From Sulfurospirillum sp036802865 (lineage in GTDB: Bacteria > Campylobacterota > Campylobacteria > Campylobacterales > Sulfurospirillaceae), in the NCBI RefSeq assembly GCF_036802865.1, contig NZ_DAIRVK010000001.1, forward strand, positions 1 through 64,000: a stretch of DNA of 64,000 nucleotides. The letters are read 5' to 3'. The notes beneath the pieces are model-generated. The model ran no database searches. It saw only the letters and a list, made by a program, of their open reading frames with translations, and had not been told where the DNA came from. Made by a program: the position numbers and the translations under genes. The first letter of the stretch is position 1. Each line of letters opens with the position of its first letter. Of the stretch, positions 1-7,800 are shown piece by piece.

Positions 1-124
1 GTTCTCTCAAACGAGGACGAAATTATATAGACTTACACCTTAAAAGAAGGTTAAAAGGCAATACGATTTAAGTAGTTTTTTTATCCCTCTCAATTTGATT
101 TATTTTTTGTTTACTCTCTTTCCA

Positions 125-130
125 TATAAT
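125..130 (+). promoter_or_regulatory. Candidate -10 box upstream of the Bax-inhibitor-like gene
   Basis: A perfect TATAAT lies about 90 nt before the start codon in an AT-rich stretch, followed near the start by an AAGGAG ribosome-binding site. No clear -35 box is visible, which is common in Campylobacterota. The rest of positions 1-221 holds no convincing gene. A frame open from base 1 ends at a TAG at 28-30 and may be the tail of an upstream gene, but it is too short to call. Confidence 0.45.
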
Positions 131-221
131 AGAGATCTTAAAAATTGCATTCCAGCTTTTGAATTTGATAGAATGCGTTTTGATTTAACATGTATTAGTA
201 CATATCACAAGGAGAATTACT

Positions 222-929
222 ATGGGACTGTATGACAGAAATTACATACAAGATCGCTCAAATGAAAATAGTTATGAGCATACAAGAGTCAATGAAAGCT
301 CTATGGGAGTTTTTATTAAACAGACTTATCAACTGTTTGCAGCCTCACTGCTTGCTGCAAGTGCGGGTGCTTATATCGGGATTGGTATGGCAAAGACTAT
401 CTCTTCTTGGTATTGGGGTCTTGTTATTTTAGAGTTTGTTTTTTTATTTGGGCTATATGCTGCCAAAAGAAAACCAGGTCTTAATATGGTTTTACTGTTT
501 GGTTTTACGTTTATTAGTGGATTAACACTGGTACCTTTACTCTCTCATACATTAGGTATGGCAGGTGGTGCGAGTATTGTTGCGAACGCTTTTATTCTAA
601 CAACCGTTGCTTTTGGTGGACTTTCAGTGTTTGCAATGAATACTAAAAGAGATTTTTCATCAATGGGTAAAATGTTATTTATTACATTAATTGTTATTGT
701 GGTTGCAGGGATCATCAATATCTTTTTTCATAGCCCAATACTACAACTTGCCATTGCAAGTATTAGCTCTATTTTGTTTAGTGCTTTCATTCTTTATGAT
801 ACACAAAATATTATCAAAGGTGCTTATGAAACACCTATTGAAGGTGCTATTGCATTGTATTTAGACTTTTTAAATCTCTTTATTTCATTGCTCCAAATTC
901 TTGGTATTTTTGGATCACGCGACGAATAA
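222..929 (+). CDS. Bax inhibitor-1/YccA family membrane protein
   Basis: This 235-residue protein has a polar N-terminus of about 30 residues followed by seven closely spaced hydrophobic segments, the layout of the BI-1/YccA (UPF0005) family. The acidic segment near residues 205-215, with ALYLDFLNLF after ILYDTQ, matches the family's conserved C-terminal region (DTQ..I, LY.DF.NLF). Family members are inner-membrane proteins, proposed to act as pH-sensitive calcium leak channels or to modulate FtsH proteolysis; which applies here is unknown. The ATG follows an AAGGAG site at good spacing. It stands alone: a strong bidirectional hairpin follows and the next gene runs the other way. The family call is secure and the physiological role is not. 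Confidence 0.9.
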   Translation: MGLYDRNYIQDRSNENSYEHTRVNESSMGVFIKQTYQLFAASLLAASAGAYIGIGMAKTISSWYWGLVILEFVFLFGLYAAKRKPGLNMVLLFGFTFISGLTLVPLLSHTLGMAGGASIVANAFILTTVAFGGLSVFAMNTKRDFSSMGKMLFITLIVIVVAGIINIFFHSPILQLAIASISSILFSAFILYDTQNIIKGAYETPIEGAIALYLDFLNLFISLLQILGIFGSRDE

Positions 930-950
930 GGTTTGAAAGAGGCATAAAAA

Positions 951-986
951 AAGGGGGCGAGAGGATAAATCCTCTCGCCCCCTTTT
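951..986. terminator. Bidirectional rho-independent terminator
   Basis: A perfect inverted repeat (AGGGGGCGAGAGGAT paired with ATCCTCTCGCCCCCT around a two-base loop) is flanked by A-runs on the left and T-runs on the right. It can therefore terminate both the BI-1-like gene and the convergent rhodanese gene. It is the most GC-rich hairpin in the first 20 kb. Confidence 0.92.
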
Positions 987-1004
987 GCATTTACATGTAA
1001 AACA

Positions 1005-2219
1005 TTAACCTAAAGGTTCATTGACCTTAATCTCACATTTACCATTCTTTTCACATTTGATATTTGCATCAAAATAGAGGATTTTACTTACATCAATTTT
1101 TGCATCTTTAAGTTTCATAAATGCTTCCATAGAACGTCCTCCGGCAGAACAGTTAAAAATAACCACCTTAGCTTTAGGTAATTTTGCCGCTAAATCTTTT
1201 GCATCTAATTTTCCAGCTTCAATATTAACAGCTCCTTTGATATGACCATTGGCAAATTCTCCTGCGGTACGCACATCTATAACAGCTACATTTGCAGGAA
1301 TTTTATCACTCATGATCAATGCTTTATACCATTCACCATCAACACTTCCTTCATCTTCGCCCAATTTAACGCCCTCAACAAAGGCATCTTTTTTAGAAGC
1401 TGGAGCTGCTTCTACTTTTTTCACACTACCGGCAGTTGTTTGGAGCCCTGCTTCTTTCCATTCAGGATACCCACCTGAATAAACACTAATTTTTTCATAA
1501 CCAAATAACTGAAGCTTTTTAGCAAGATTGTGTGATTTTGCACATGAATACCCTTCACAAAATGCCACAATAGGTGTTGTCTTATCCGCAGGTAAACGAC
1601 CTTTAAGTTTATCAACCTCTTCATCACTCATATAAAGCGCACCAGGGATCGTTCCTGCTATATATTTTGCGTACGGGCGTGCATCCATCATAACTGCACT
1701 ATTGTTTTTAAAAATGGCTTGAGCTACTGGTAATCCAATCTCTGGATAATTTTTACTGATCCATTCTGGTTCACCGGCTTGATAAAGTTTTACATTTGTA
1801 AAACCTATGCTCTTTAAATGATTGGCTACAATTGGGCTTTTTTCACAATCCCATCCGCCACAAAAGACAATAATCTCTTTATCTTTAGCTACTTTATCCA
1901 GTTGACCAATAAACTTATCAATTTGTGTATCAGGAATATTGATACTTGAAGGGATTGTGCTACTTAAATATTTTGGATTAGGACGGGCATCAATAAGAAG
2001 TGCTTTGGCACCTTCTCGAGTTCCATTTCCAATTGCTTGCTTCACATAGTCATAATCTACATTAACGAGCTTATACTGCTCCATTAGCCCTTTAACATGC
2101 TCTGTTGGGGCTGTCAATACTTTGGCACTTGGAGTTGCACTGGCTTCTGGTTGTGTCGTACATCCAGAAAATAATAAACCTGCAACAACAATGCTTGCAC
2201 TAATTACTTTGAGTTTCAT
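1005..2219 (-). CDS. Triple-rhodanese-domain lipoprotein, probable periplasmic sulfurtransferase
   Basis: The 404-residue product begins with a lipoprotein signal (LLFSGC, lipidated Cys20) and carries three rhodanese-like domains, at about 55-160, 165-265 and 290-395. Each has a candidate catalytic cysteine: Cys120 in CGGWDC, Cys221 in CEGYSC and Cys357 in CSAGGR. The first two loops contain a second cysteine five residues on, so disulfide or persulfide relay chemistry is possible. Rhodanese domains carry sulfane sulfur as a cysteine persulfide. The gene lies just downstream of, and on the same strand as, a polysulfide-reductase operon, which suggests it binds or delivers polysulfide sulfur in the periplasm, as Sud does in Wolinella; that role is inferred. 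It has its own 270-bp upstream region, so it is probably not simply cotranscribed. Confidence 0.85.
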   Translation of the reverse strand: MKLKVISASIVVAGLLFSGCTTQPEASATPSAKVLTAPTEHVKGLMEQYKLVNVDYDYVKQAIGNGTREGAKALLIDARPNPKYLSSTIPSSINIPDTQIDKFIGQLDKVAKDKEIIVFCGGWDCEKSPIVANHLKSIGFTNVKLYQAGEPEWISKNYPEIGLPVAQAIFKNNSAVMMDARPYAKYIAGTIPGALYMSDEEVDKLKGRLPADKTTPIVAFCEGYSCAKSHNLAKKLQLFGYEKISVYSGGYPEWKEAGLQTTAGSVKKVEAAPASKKDAFVEGVKLGEDEGSVDGEWYKALIMSDKIPANVAVIDVRTAGEFANGHIKGAVNIEAGKLDAKDLAAKLPKAKVVIFNCSAGGRSMEAFMKLKDAKIDVSKILYFDANIKCEKNGKCEIKVNEPLG

Positions 2220-2450
2220 CTTATCTCCTCTTTATTATATCTCTTGTACAGACTCACTAGCCTCAAGATACCTAATTAATGTTAATCACTTTTGTGACAC
2301 CAAAGACATTTTCCTAATTATTATATAAATAAAATATAATAATTATCTTACTTTATTACTTAAGAAGGTTTAAATATTTAAAAAAAATTGAAGAAGGTAA
2401 TTATTTTTTACTTTGAGTAGCATAGAAGATCAATGAGGTTGAAATAAAGT

Positions 2451-2482
2451 ACTATACAGTGAATATTTTTCCACTGTATAGT
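2451..2482 (-). terminator. Hairpin after the psr operon
   Basis: Arms ACTATACAGTG and CACTGTATAGT pair perfectly over 11 bp around a 10-nt loop, 14 nt beyond the stop codon of the last psr gene. There is no long U-run, so efficiency is uncertain. The rest of 2220-2450 is very AT-rich and presumably holds the promoter of the rhodanese gene; I could not place it confidently. Confidence 0.6.
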
Positions 2483-2495
2483 CTAAAATTACTAT

Positions 2496-3671
2496 TTAGT
2501 GATGCGCACTTTCCGTATCATCAAGATTAAATATTTTATCCGCAAGATAATACAGAAACAACGCCACACCGATACCGCCAAATCCTATTGCAAATTCAGC
2601 CGCAGAAGGGAAATACTCTACAAACGTAGGCGCGACTTGATATTCTACTCTCTTAAGTGTTGTCATTGGGTACAGTAAAGTATCATGCACTAAATCATAA
2701 CGCATAAAAAAGATACCAACCATTCCCGTAATAGAAGCATAAACCGTTGCTTTAATGGCTTTTGCATTGCTCACTAAAATAATTGTAAAGGGAATCAACA
2801 TTCCTAAAATCAATTCACCAAACCAAAAACTTGGATTTTTGATAGCGTGGAAAATTGTTGCTGCACGCTCTGGCATATCGCCATACAACGCTGTTAAAAT
2901 TTTCCAGGCCTCAAAGAAAATAAGCACAGCTAGTAACATGCCCAAAATTTTTGAAAGCTTCACAAGCATAACACTTATTTTTTCAGGAAAATTCATTTTG
3001 TACCTAAAACCATACATCAAAAAGACCAAATAACACCCTGTAATCATCGCGGAAAGAATGAAATAAACAGGATAAAAAACACCATTAGCCGAAGGTCTTG
3101 AAATTAAAAAGCCAAATACAGCTCCAAGATTAGAGTGTGCTGCAAGACCAACTAGGAGACCGCAAATACCAAAGATTTTAGAAAACGTGTGGTTGACTTT
3201 AATGGCTAGAAAGAAAAATTCCAAACAGATGAATGTTAAGTAAAGACCATACAGTGTTCCCATCCACCAAATAGCCGAAGTGAGTCCTGGGGTTAAAACA
3301 TTGTAAATCAGCATCGTCATCGGATGACCAATTTCCAAGCCAATAACGGCAAAACCTGAACTGATGGTGATAATCGCACCTGCAATAGCGCGCTTACCGA
3401 TTTGCTGAAACTCAGGAATTCCAAAAACATGCCCAATAGAGGAGATAATACAAAGACCCGTACTGGAAACAACAAAGAAAACGTACATCGCAATGAGTAA
3501 ACCCCACGGATGTTGTCTTGTAACATTGTAAACATGGTGTCCATGTAAGATATACGCAACCGCACCTGCCATAAAAGCGGCAAGAAGTGCTACGGTTACA
3601 ATGGCTATCCCTAGATTAAGGGGCGTTTTGTCAAAATAAAAGAGTTTTTTCAAAGAAATTGTTTGCATCAT
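2496..3671 (-). CDS. psrC: NrfD/PsrC-family membrane quinol-oxidising subunit
   Basis: This 391-residue protein is very hydrophobic, with about ten membrane segments. NrfD-family subunits anchor periplasmic molybdoenzymes to the inner membrane and exchange electrons with the menaquinone pool. At 391 residues it is longer than Wolinella PsrC as I remember it (about 320) and resembles the ten-helix branch of the family. It is the third gene of a three-gene operon, six bases after the iron-sulfur subunit gene, so it completes a PsrABC-type complex. Two ATG codons occur in tandem at the start. The symbol follows the operon type. Whether the natural substrate is polysulfide, thiosulfate or another sulfur compound cannot be read from this subunit. 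Confidence 0.85.
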   Translation of the reverse strand: MMQTISLKKLFYFDKTPLNLGIAIVTVALLAAFMAGAVAYILHGHHVYNVTRQHPWGLLIAMYVFFVVSSTGLCIISSIGHVFGIPEFQQIGKRAIAGAIITISSGFAVIGLEIGHPMTMLIYNVLTPGLTSAIWWMGTLYGLYLTFICLEFFFLAIKVNHTFSKIFGICGLLVGLAAHSNLGAVFGFLISRPSANGVFYPVYFILSAMITGCYLVFLMYGFRYKMNFPEKISVMLVKLSKILGMLLAVLIFFEAWKILTALYGDMPERAATIFHAIKNPSFWFGELILGMLIPFTIILVSNAKAIKATVYASITGMVGIFFMRYDLVHDTLLYPMTTLKRVEYQVAPTFVEYFPSAAEFAIGFGGIGVALFLYYLADKIFNLDDTESAHH

Positions 3672-3677
3672 AAACTC

Positions 3678-4241
3678 CTACAAAATATAAAATAATTTTG
3701 GTTTAGTACCCAAGTGTTCTTTCACTTGACGGTACTCTTTGTTAGCAAGCAATACAGAAATCTCGCTGTTTGGATCATCTAAATCACCAAATACCCGAAC
3801 TTTCGTTGGACACGTTGCTTGGCACGCTGTAGTTGTTTCGCCATTGGCAAGTCTGGTATCGGAACAGAAAGTACATTTATCAACCGTGTTGGTTCGATTA
3901 TCGACATAACGCGCATCATAAGGACAGGCGTTGATACAATAGGTACATAAAATACATTTCGTTGGATCAACCATGACCATGCCACCTTTGCCATAATAAG
4001 TCGCATTGGTTGGGCAGACTTGTTGACAGGGTGCGTTTTCACAATGTTGACATTGACTCGGATGATACGTTTGCGAAGCAATAGAGATGTTCGGGAATTG
4101 CCCTTCCGCCTCTTTAACGCCAACCCAGATACGATAATGATCTTGGAGGAGTAAAACGCCATTCTCTTCTTTACATGCACTTTCACATGCTCTACAATTA
4201 ATACAATTTTTGTAGTTTAGTGCCATTCCATAACGTGCCAT
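3678..4241 (-). CDS. psrB: Polysulfide reductase-type iron-sulfur subunit (four [4Fe-4S] clusters)
   Basis: The 187-residue ferredoxin-like protein has four cysteine groups typical of DMSO-reductase-family B subunits: CINCRACESAC near residue 13, CQHCENAPCQQVC near 65, CILCTYCINAC near 97, and a split fourth group (CTFC ... CQATC) near 124-145. Such subunits wire electrons from the membrane subunit to the catalytic subunit. It has no signal peptide, as expected for a partner carried out with the Tat-exported catalytic chain. Its length is close to that of characterised PsrB. It is separated from the catalytic gene by two bases, indicating translational coupling. Confidence 0.92.
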   Translation of the reverse strand: MARYGMALNYKNCINCRACESACKEENGVLLLQDHYRIWVGVKEAEGQFPNISIASQTYHPSQCQHCENAPCQQVCPTNATYYGKGGMVMVDPTKCILCTYCINACPYDARYVDNRTNTVDKCTFCSDTRLANGETTTACQATCPTKVRVFGDLDDPNSEISVLLANKEYRQVKEHLGTKPKLFYIL

Positions 4242-4243
4242 GA

Positions 4244-6583
4244 TTAAACCTTTCTAATTTCTACGATTGTGTCATGAAGACAGGTTGATCCGTGCATCGG
4301 CTCAATGCCATCTTCTATAATAGCTGCATCATTACCGCCATTGTTGTATCCAAGGCTAAGCGCTTTTGAGTAAACGCCAAAACCATGCACAAAAAAGAGT
4401 GTGTCTGGTCCAATTTTTTCTGTGGGATACGCTTTGATGGTTGTTTTTCCTACTTTGCTGGCAACTTCCAGCTTATCACCAAACTTAATGCCTAACTTAT
4501 CGGCTACACGTTTATTGATCCATGCATAGTTTTGTGGCACAAGGTTAAGAAGCATTCGGTTATTCGCTGTTCCTGATTGCGTAAACTGCGCATGACGCCC
4601 TGTGATAAATCTAAATTTACCTGCAGGAATTGCCATTTCATACTCTTTTTTCCAAACAGGCATTGCATCGATGCCTTTCTTAGCAAGAGCAGGTACAGCA
4701 CACTCAATTTTTCCCGATGGTGTAGCAAATTTTAAATTACGTACCGAATAGGCACGTTTCGCTTCGGGATAGTATTCATAGTCATTCACACTCACTTTTT
4801 TGAAGTATTCATTCATATTAGGGTAAAAGACACCCTTTTCTTTAAGAATCTCTGCTGCGCCTTCATACTTTTCGACAGCATGGGCATTGAGTTCTTCTTG
4901 ATCGTGCACAAAAGGTTTGCTCAAGTCAAAGTCAGCATAGACTTTTTCTTCACCATCATCTTCAATAGATGCTTGAACATCTTCATCGTATTTTTTCGTA
5001 ATCTCAAAAAGAGGTTTTGTTAGTTTCGCACTCAAACCTCTCATGATTTCCATGACAGGTTTGCTTTCAAACATAGGGTCAATGACTTTATTGCGTTGTG
5101 CAATGGCTGGCTCAATACCACCAAAAGAGACCACTGGATCAGTTCTCTCCAAATAAGTACACTCTGGTAAAATCACATCGCTGAGCATAACCGTGTCACT
5201 TGGCATTGTATCAATGGTTACAACCAAATCTAATTTTTTCAAAAATTCTGCTGTTTTGGCATTATTTGGCATATTTTGCATTGGATTGTGTTTGTAGTTA
5301 AAAAGTGCACGAATAGGATACGGACTTCTGTTTTCCAAAACCATATTTCTAAAAGCAACCCATGAGCCAGACCCGCCCACAACGGCGGCTTCATCTTTTT
5401 CGATACGAGGTTTTGCTTGTGCATACATAGGAGCAACTGCGTCATGTTCTACCAGTGGTAAGCTCTTACCAAAACAGATACCACCTTTCACATCAATACC
5501 ACCACCAAGAGCCGAGAAAATAGCTTGAGCACGGCGAAGTTGGAAGTCATTTTTAGACCATGTTGTACGTCGTCCTTGATAATAAATCGCTTGAGGTGCA
5601 TTTGCCATAAAATCACGCGCAACTTGGTAAATATCTGCTGCTTTAATACCCGTAATTTTTTCAGCCCACTCTGGGGTATAGTTGTTACTTAAAATATGCT
5701 CTTTATAGGCATCAAATCCGTTGAAATAATTTTCAACAAATGGCTTATTGTAACGCTCTTCTTTGATAACAACATAAGTCAGTGCTAAAACAAAAGCTAA
5801 GTCAGTGCCTACATTGATCGCCAGCCATTTATCACTTTTAGCCGCCGTATTGGTAAAACGAGGATCAACGGTAATCAGTTTGGCACCACGTCCGGTTGTG
5901 CGTTTAAAGAAGTCCATCGTATCTGGTGTAACAATCGCTTCAGCACGATTTGCACCTGCCATGATGACATATTTGGCATTATCCAAATCAGCCTGCCCAT
6001 AACCACCAATAGTAAGAGAATAACCCGAAACAGTGGTTGCAAGACAAAGACTTGCATGGTTTAAAAAGTGTGAAGAACCGAACATTGTGAAGAAACTTTT
6101 AAAGGTGTGCTCCGCCATGCCCTCGCCCGCACAAAAAGCCACCGTTGAGCGGTTATCTTTCTCTTCATCCAAAATTTTGGTGAGTTTTTCGTTAATGTAA
6201 GCGTATGCTTCGTCCCAACTGACGCGCTTAAACTTTCCACTCCCTTTTTCACCATCACGGATGAGTGGGTATTTCAAACGATCAGGATCATATACTGCTT
6301 GTATGCCCGAATTACCACGAGGGCAAAGCATATTACGTGATTTTGGAAAAAGTGGGTTTGGATCAAGTTTTTCAATAACACCATTGTGAACATGCGCAAT
6401 GGCAGCACATTTATTAACACACATCTCACAGAGTGTTGCTATTTTTTTATCTTCATTGCCAACTTTTTTGGCTGGTGTTGTAGCATTTGCTATAACGGAA
6501 GAGGAACTAAGGCTCACTCCGCCTGCTATTGACATCGCTACACTACCTTGAAGAAATCTCCTTCTTGAGATCTCTACTTTCAT
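4244..6583 (-). CDS. psrA: Polysulfide/thiosulfate reductase-type molybdopterin catalytic subunit
   Basis: The 779-residue precursor starts with a twin-arginine signal (RRRFLQ at residues 6-11, hydrophobic stretch, Ala-rich cleavage region), so it is folded in the cytoplasm and exported to the periplasm. An N-terminal [4Fe-4S] motif has cysteines at 52, 55, 59 and 87. The probable molybdenum ligand is Cys180 in ASLCLATTVSG. The C-terminal third has the molydopterin-dinucleotide-binding fold with TGRHAQFTQSGTANN. In this family the subunit reduces polysulfide or thiosulfate to sulfide with electrons from menaquinol. It is the first gene of psrABC with an AAGGAG site at good spacing. The length fits PsrA/PhsA. 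The exact substrate (polysulfide, thiosulfate or tetrathionate) needs phylogeny or biochemistry. Confidence 0.88.
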   Translation of the reverse strand: MKVEISRRRFLQGSVAMSIAGGVSLSSSSVIANATTPAKKVGNEDKKIATLCEMCVNKCAAIAHVHNGVIEKLDPNPLFPKSRNMLCPRGNSGIQAVYDPDRLKYPLIRDGEKGSGKFKRVSWDEAYAYINEKLTKILDEEKDNRSTVAFCAGEGMAEHTFKSFFTMFGSSHFLNHASLCLATTVSGYSLTIGGYGQADLDNAKYVIMAGANRAEAIVTPDTMDFFKRTTGRGAKLITVDPRFTNTAAKSDKWLAINVGTDLAFVLALTYVVIKEERYNKPFVENYFNGFDAYKEHILSNNYTPEWAEKITGIKAADIYQVARDFMANAPQAIYYQGRRTTWSKNDFQLRRAQAIFSALGGGIDVKGGICFGKSLPLVEHDAVAPMYAQAKPRIEKDEAAVVGGSGSWVAFRNMVLENRSPYPIRALFNYKHNPMQNMPNNAKTAEFLKKLDLVVTIDTMPSDTVMLSDVILPECTYLERTDPVVSFGGIEPAIAQRNKVIDPMFESKPVMEIMRGLSAKLTKPLFEITKKYDEDVQASIEDDGEEKVYADFDLSKPFVHDQEELNAHAVEKYEGAAEILKEKGVFYPNMNEYFKKVSVNDYEYYPEAKRAYSVRNLKFATPSGKIECAVPALAKKGIDAMPVWKKEYEMAIPAGKFRFITGRHAQFTQSGTANNRMLLNLVPQNYAWINKRVADKLGIKFGDKLEVASKVGKTTIKAYPTEKIGPDTLFFVHGFGVYSKALSLGYNNGGNDAAIIEDGIEPMHGSTCLHDTIVEIRKV

Positions 6584-6927
6584 CGCGTCTCCTTGTTATC
6601 TTTTGCCTTTAAGTTTCACACTTTCAGATGAGGCCTAAAAGTGTGTCTTTATATATCCATTGTAAAGCATAAATCTTAGAAAGAACTTACAAAAGGTTAA
6701 AAAAAATATACAAATAATCTTTAAAGAGAGTCAAAATCCCTAGATAAGGTGATTTTATAAGATAAAAAAATATGATACTTTGTCATAAATTGTATTACAA
6801 AAGGTAAATTTTTATGTACTTTATTGGAAATATTTTTATAATTTAGAGATAAATTGTCTAAAGAAAGCCTGCATTTCTTTTAAGTTTTAGAGGCTATTTT
6901 GAGAGATTATATAAATTTAGGTTATAT
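6584..6927. other. Long AT-rich leader/promoter region of psrA
   Basis: No open frame here looks coding. Just upstream of psrA an imperfectly spaced inverted repeat (CACACTTT at 6617-6624, AAAGTGTG at 6638-6645) could be an operator or a leader hairpin. On the minus strand TATATA at about 6651-6656 could be a -10 element. The remaining 270 bases are AT-rich without recognisable sites and must also hold the 3' end signals of the BioC-like gene. Confidence 0.4.
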
Positions 6928-7641
6928 TTAATTAACCTTTTTAGACTTTTTTGACACGCCCCAAATAAAAAGAACTTCAAACTCGAGGTATTCATGCGGA
7001 TAATTTTGGATCAATGCTTTTGTTTGAGCCACATTCAAATGCCTTTCACCACCACTAACACCACTCTTTTTAATATAACGAAATTTAGAAAGGTTGTCTT
7101 CAAAAAAGAGGCGAAATGTTTTGACTTCATGTGTACATGTAAAGTATGTTTCAAATATTTCCATGAGTGTTTTTGCATGAGGTAAAAAAGTGGATTGACC
7201 ACTCATCGTATGGATTGTTTCAAAGGTTTTATCCGTAAAAATGGCAAATGCTCCTTCATGACATCTTATTGCTAATTTGGAAATCAATGCTTCAATATCA
7301 CTTGCCCATTGAAGCGCGGATGAAGAAATAAGAAGATCATACGATGGGCTTAATTGTTCTAACAAAGCAGGTGCTTCAAAATTTTCGCAGATAATTTCCA
7401 CTTCTTTACAGATAGGATGTAACTGGCACATTTTAAGCGCATTATCTACACCTGTAAAATGCTCTATATCCCACGTAATATTTTTGAAAACGGCTCCGCT
7501 CCCACACCCTAAATCCAGGATTTTTTTAGGTTGCGAATCAATATGTGAAACTAAATAATGCGCAATTTCACGCTGTAAAGAGGTATAGTCATCATAACTA
7601 TGTGCATTTTTAGAAAATTCTTTAATATGTTTTGCAATCAT
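6928..7641 (-). CDS. BioC-like SAM-dependent methyltransferase
   Basis: The product (about 237 residues) is a class I methyltransferase with the SAM-binding motif LDLGCGSGAVF near residue 45, the acidic end of strand two (TGVDNA), and an LISSSALQWASD motif resembling the characteristic BioC segment after motif II. BioC methylates malonyl-ACP at the start of biotin synthesis. The N-terminal FSKNAHSYDDY is also typical of BioC. No other biotin gene is near, so the assignment rests on sequence alone. The frame can also start six codons earlier at a GTG (7659); neither start has a clear ribosome-binding site, and I prefer the ATG. Confidence 0.65.
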   Translation of the reverse strand: MIAKHIKEFSKNAHSYDDYTSLQREIAHYLVSHIDSQPKKILDLGCGSGAVFKNITWDIEHFTGVDNALKMCQLHPICKEVEIICENFEAPALLEQLSPSYDLLISSSALQWASDIEALISKLAIRCHEGAFAIFTDKTFETIHTMSGQSTFLPHAKTLMEIFETYFTCTHEVKTFRLFFEDNLSKFRYIKKSGVSGGERHLNVAQTKALIQNYPHEYLEFEVLFIWGVSKKSKKVN

Positions 7642-7800
7642 ATGTCTATTACTATTCACTTTTTTTCTAAAAATTATACTCTGCAGTGCCTAAAAAATGA
7701 CTGTTTCATCTTTTATTATACTCTTTAGTAAGAAAGGACAATAATAGTTTAAGAATTTTTTTCATAAAATATCTAATAATACTCATAATAAGGGGCCACG

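Noticed and set aside
1..30. Open frame from base 1 ending at TAG (28-30).
   Set aside because: Only nine codons are visible, so a truncated upstream gene cannot be supported; AT-rich DNA often gives this by chance.
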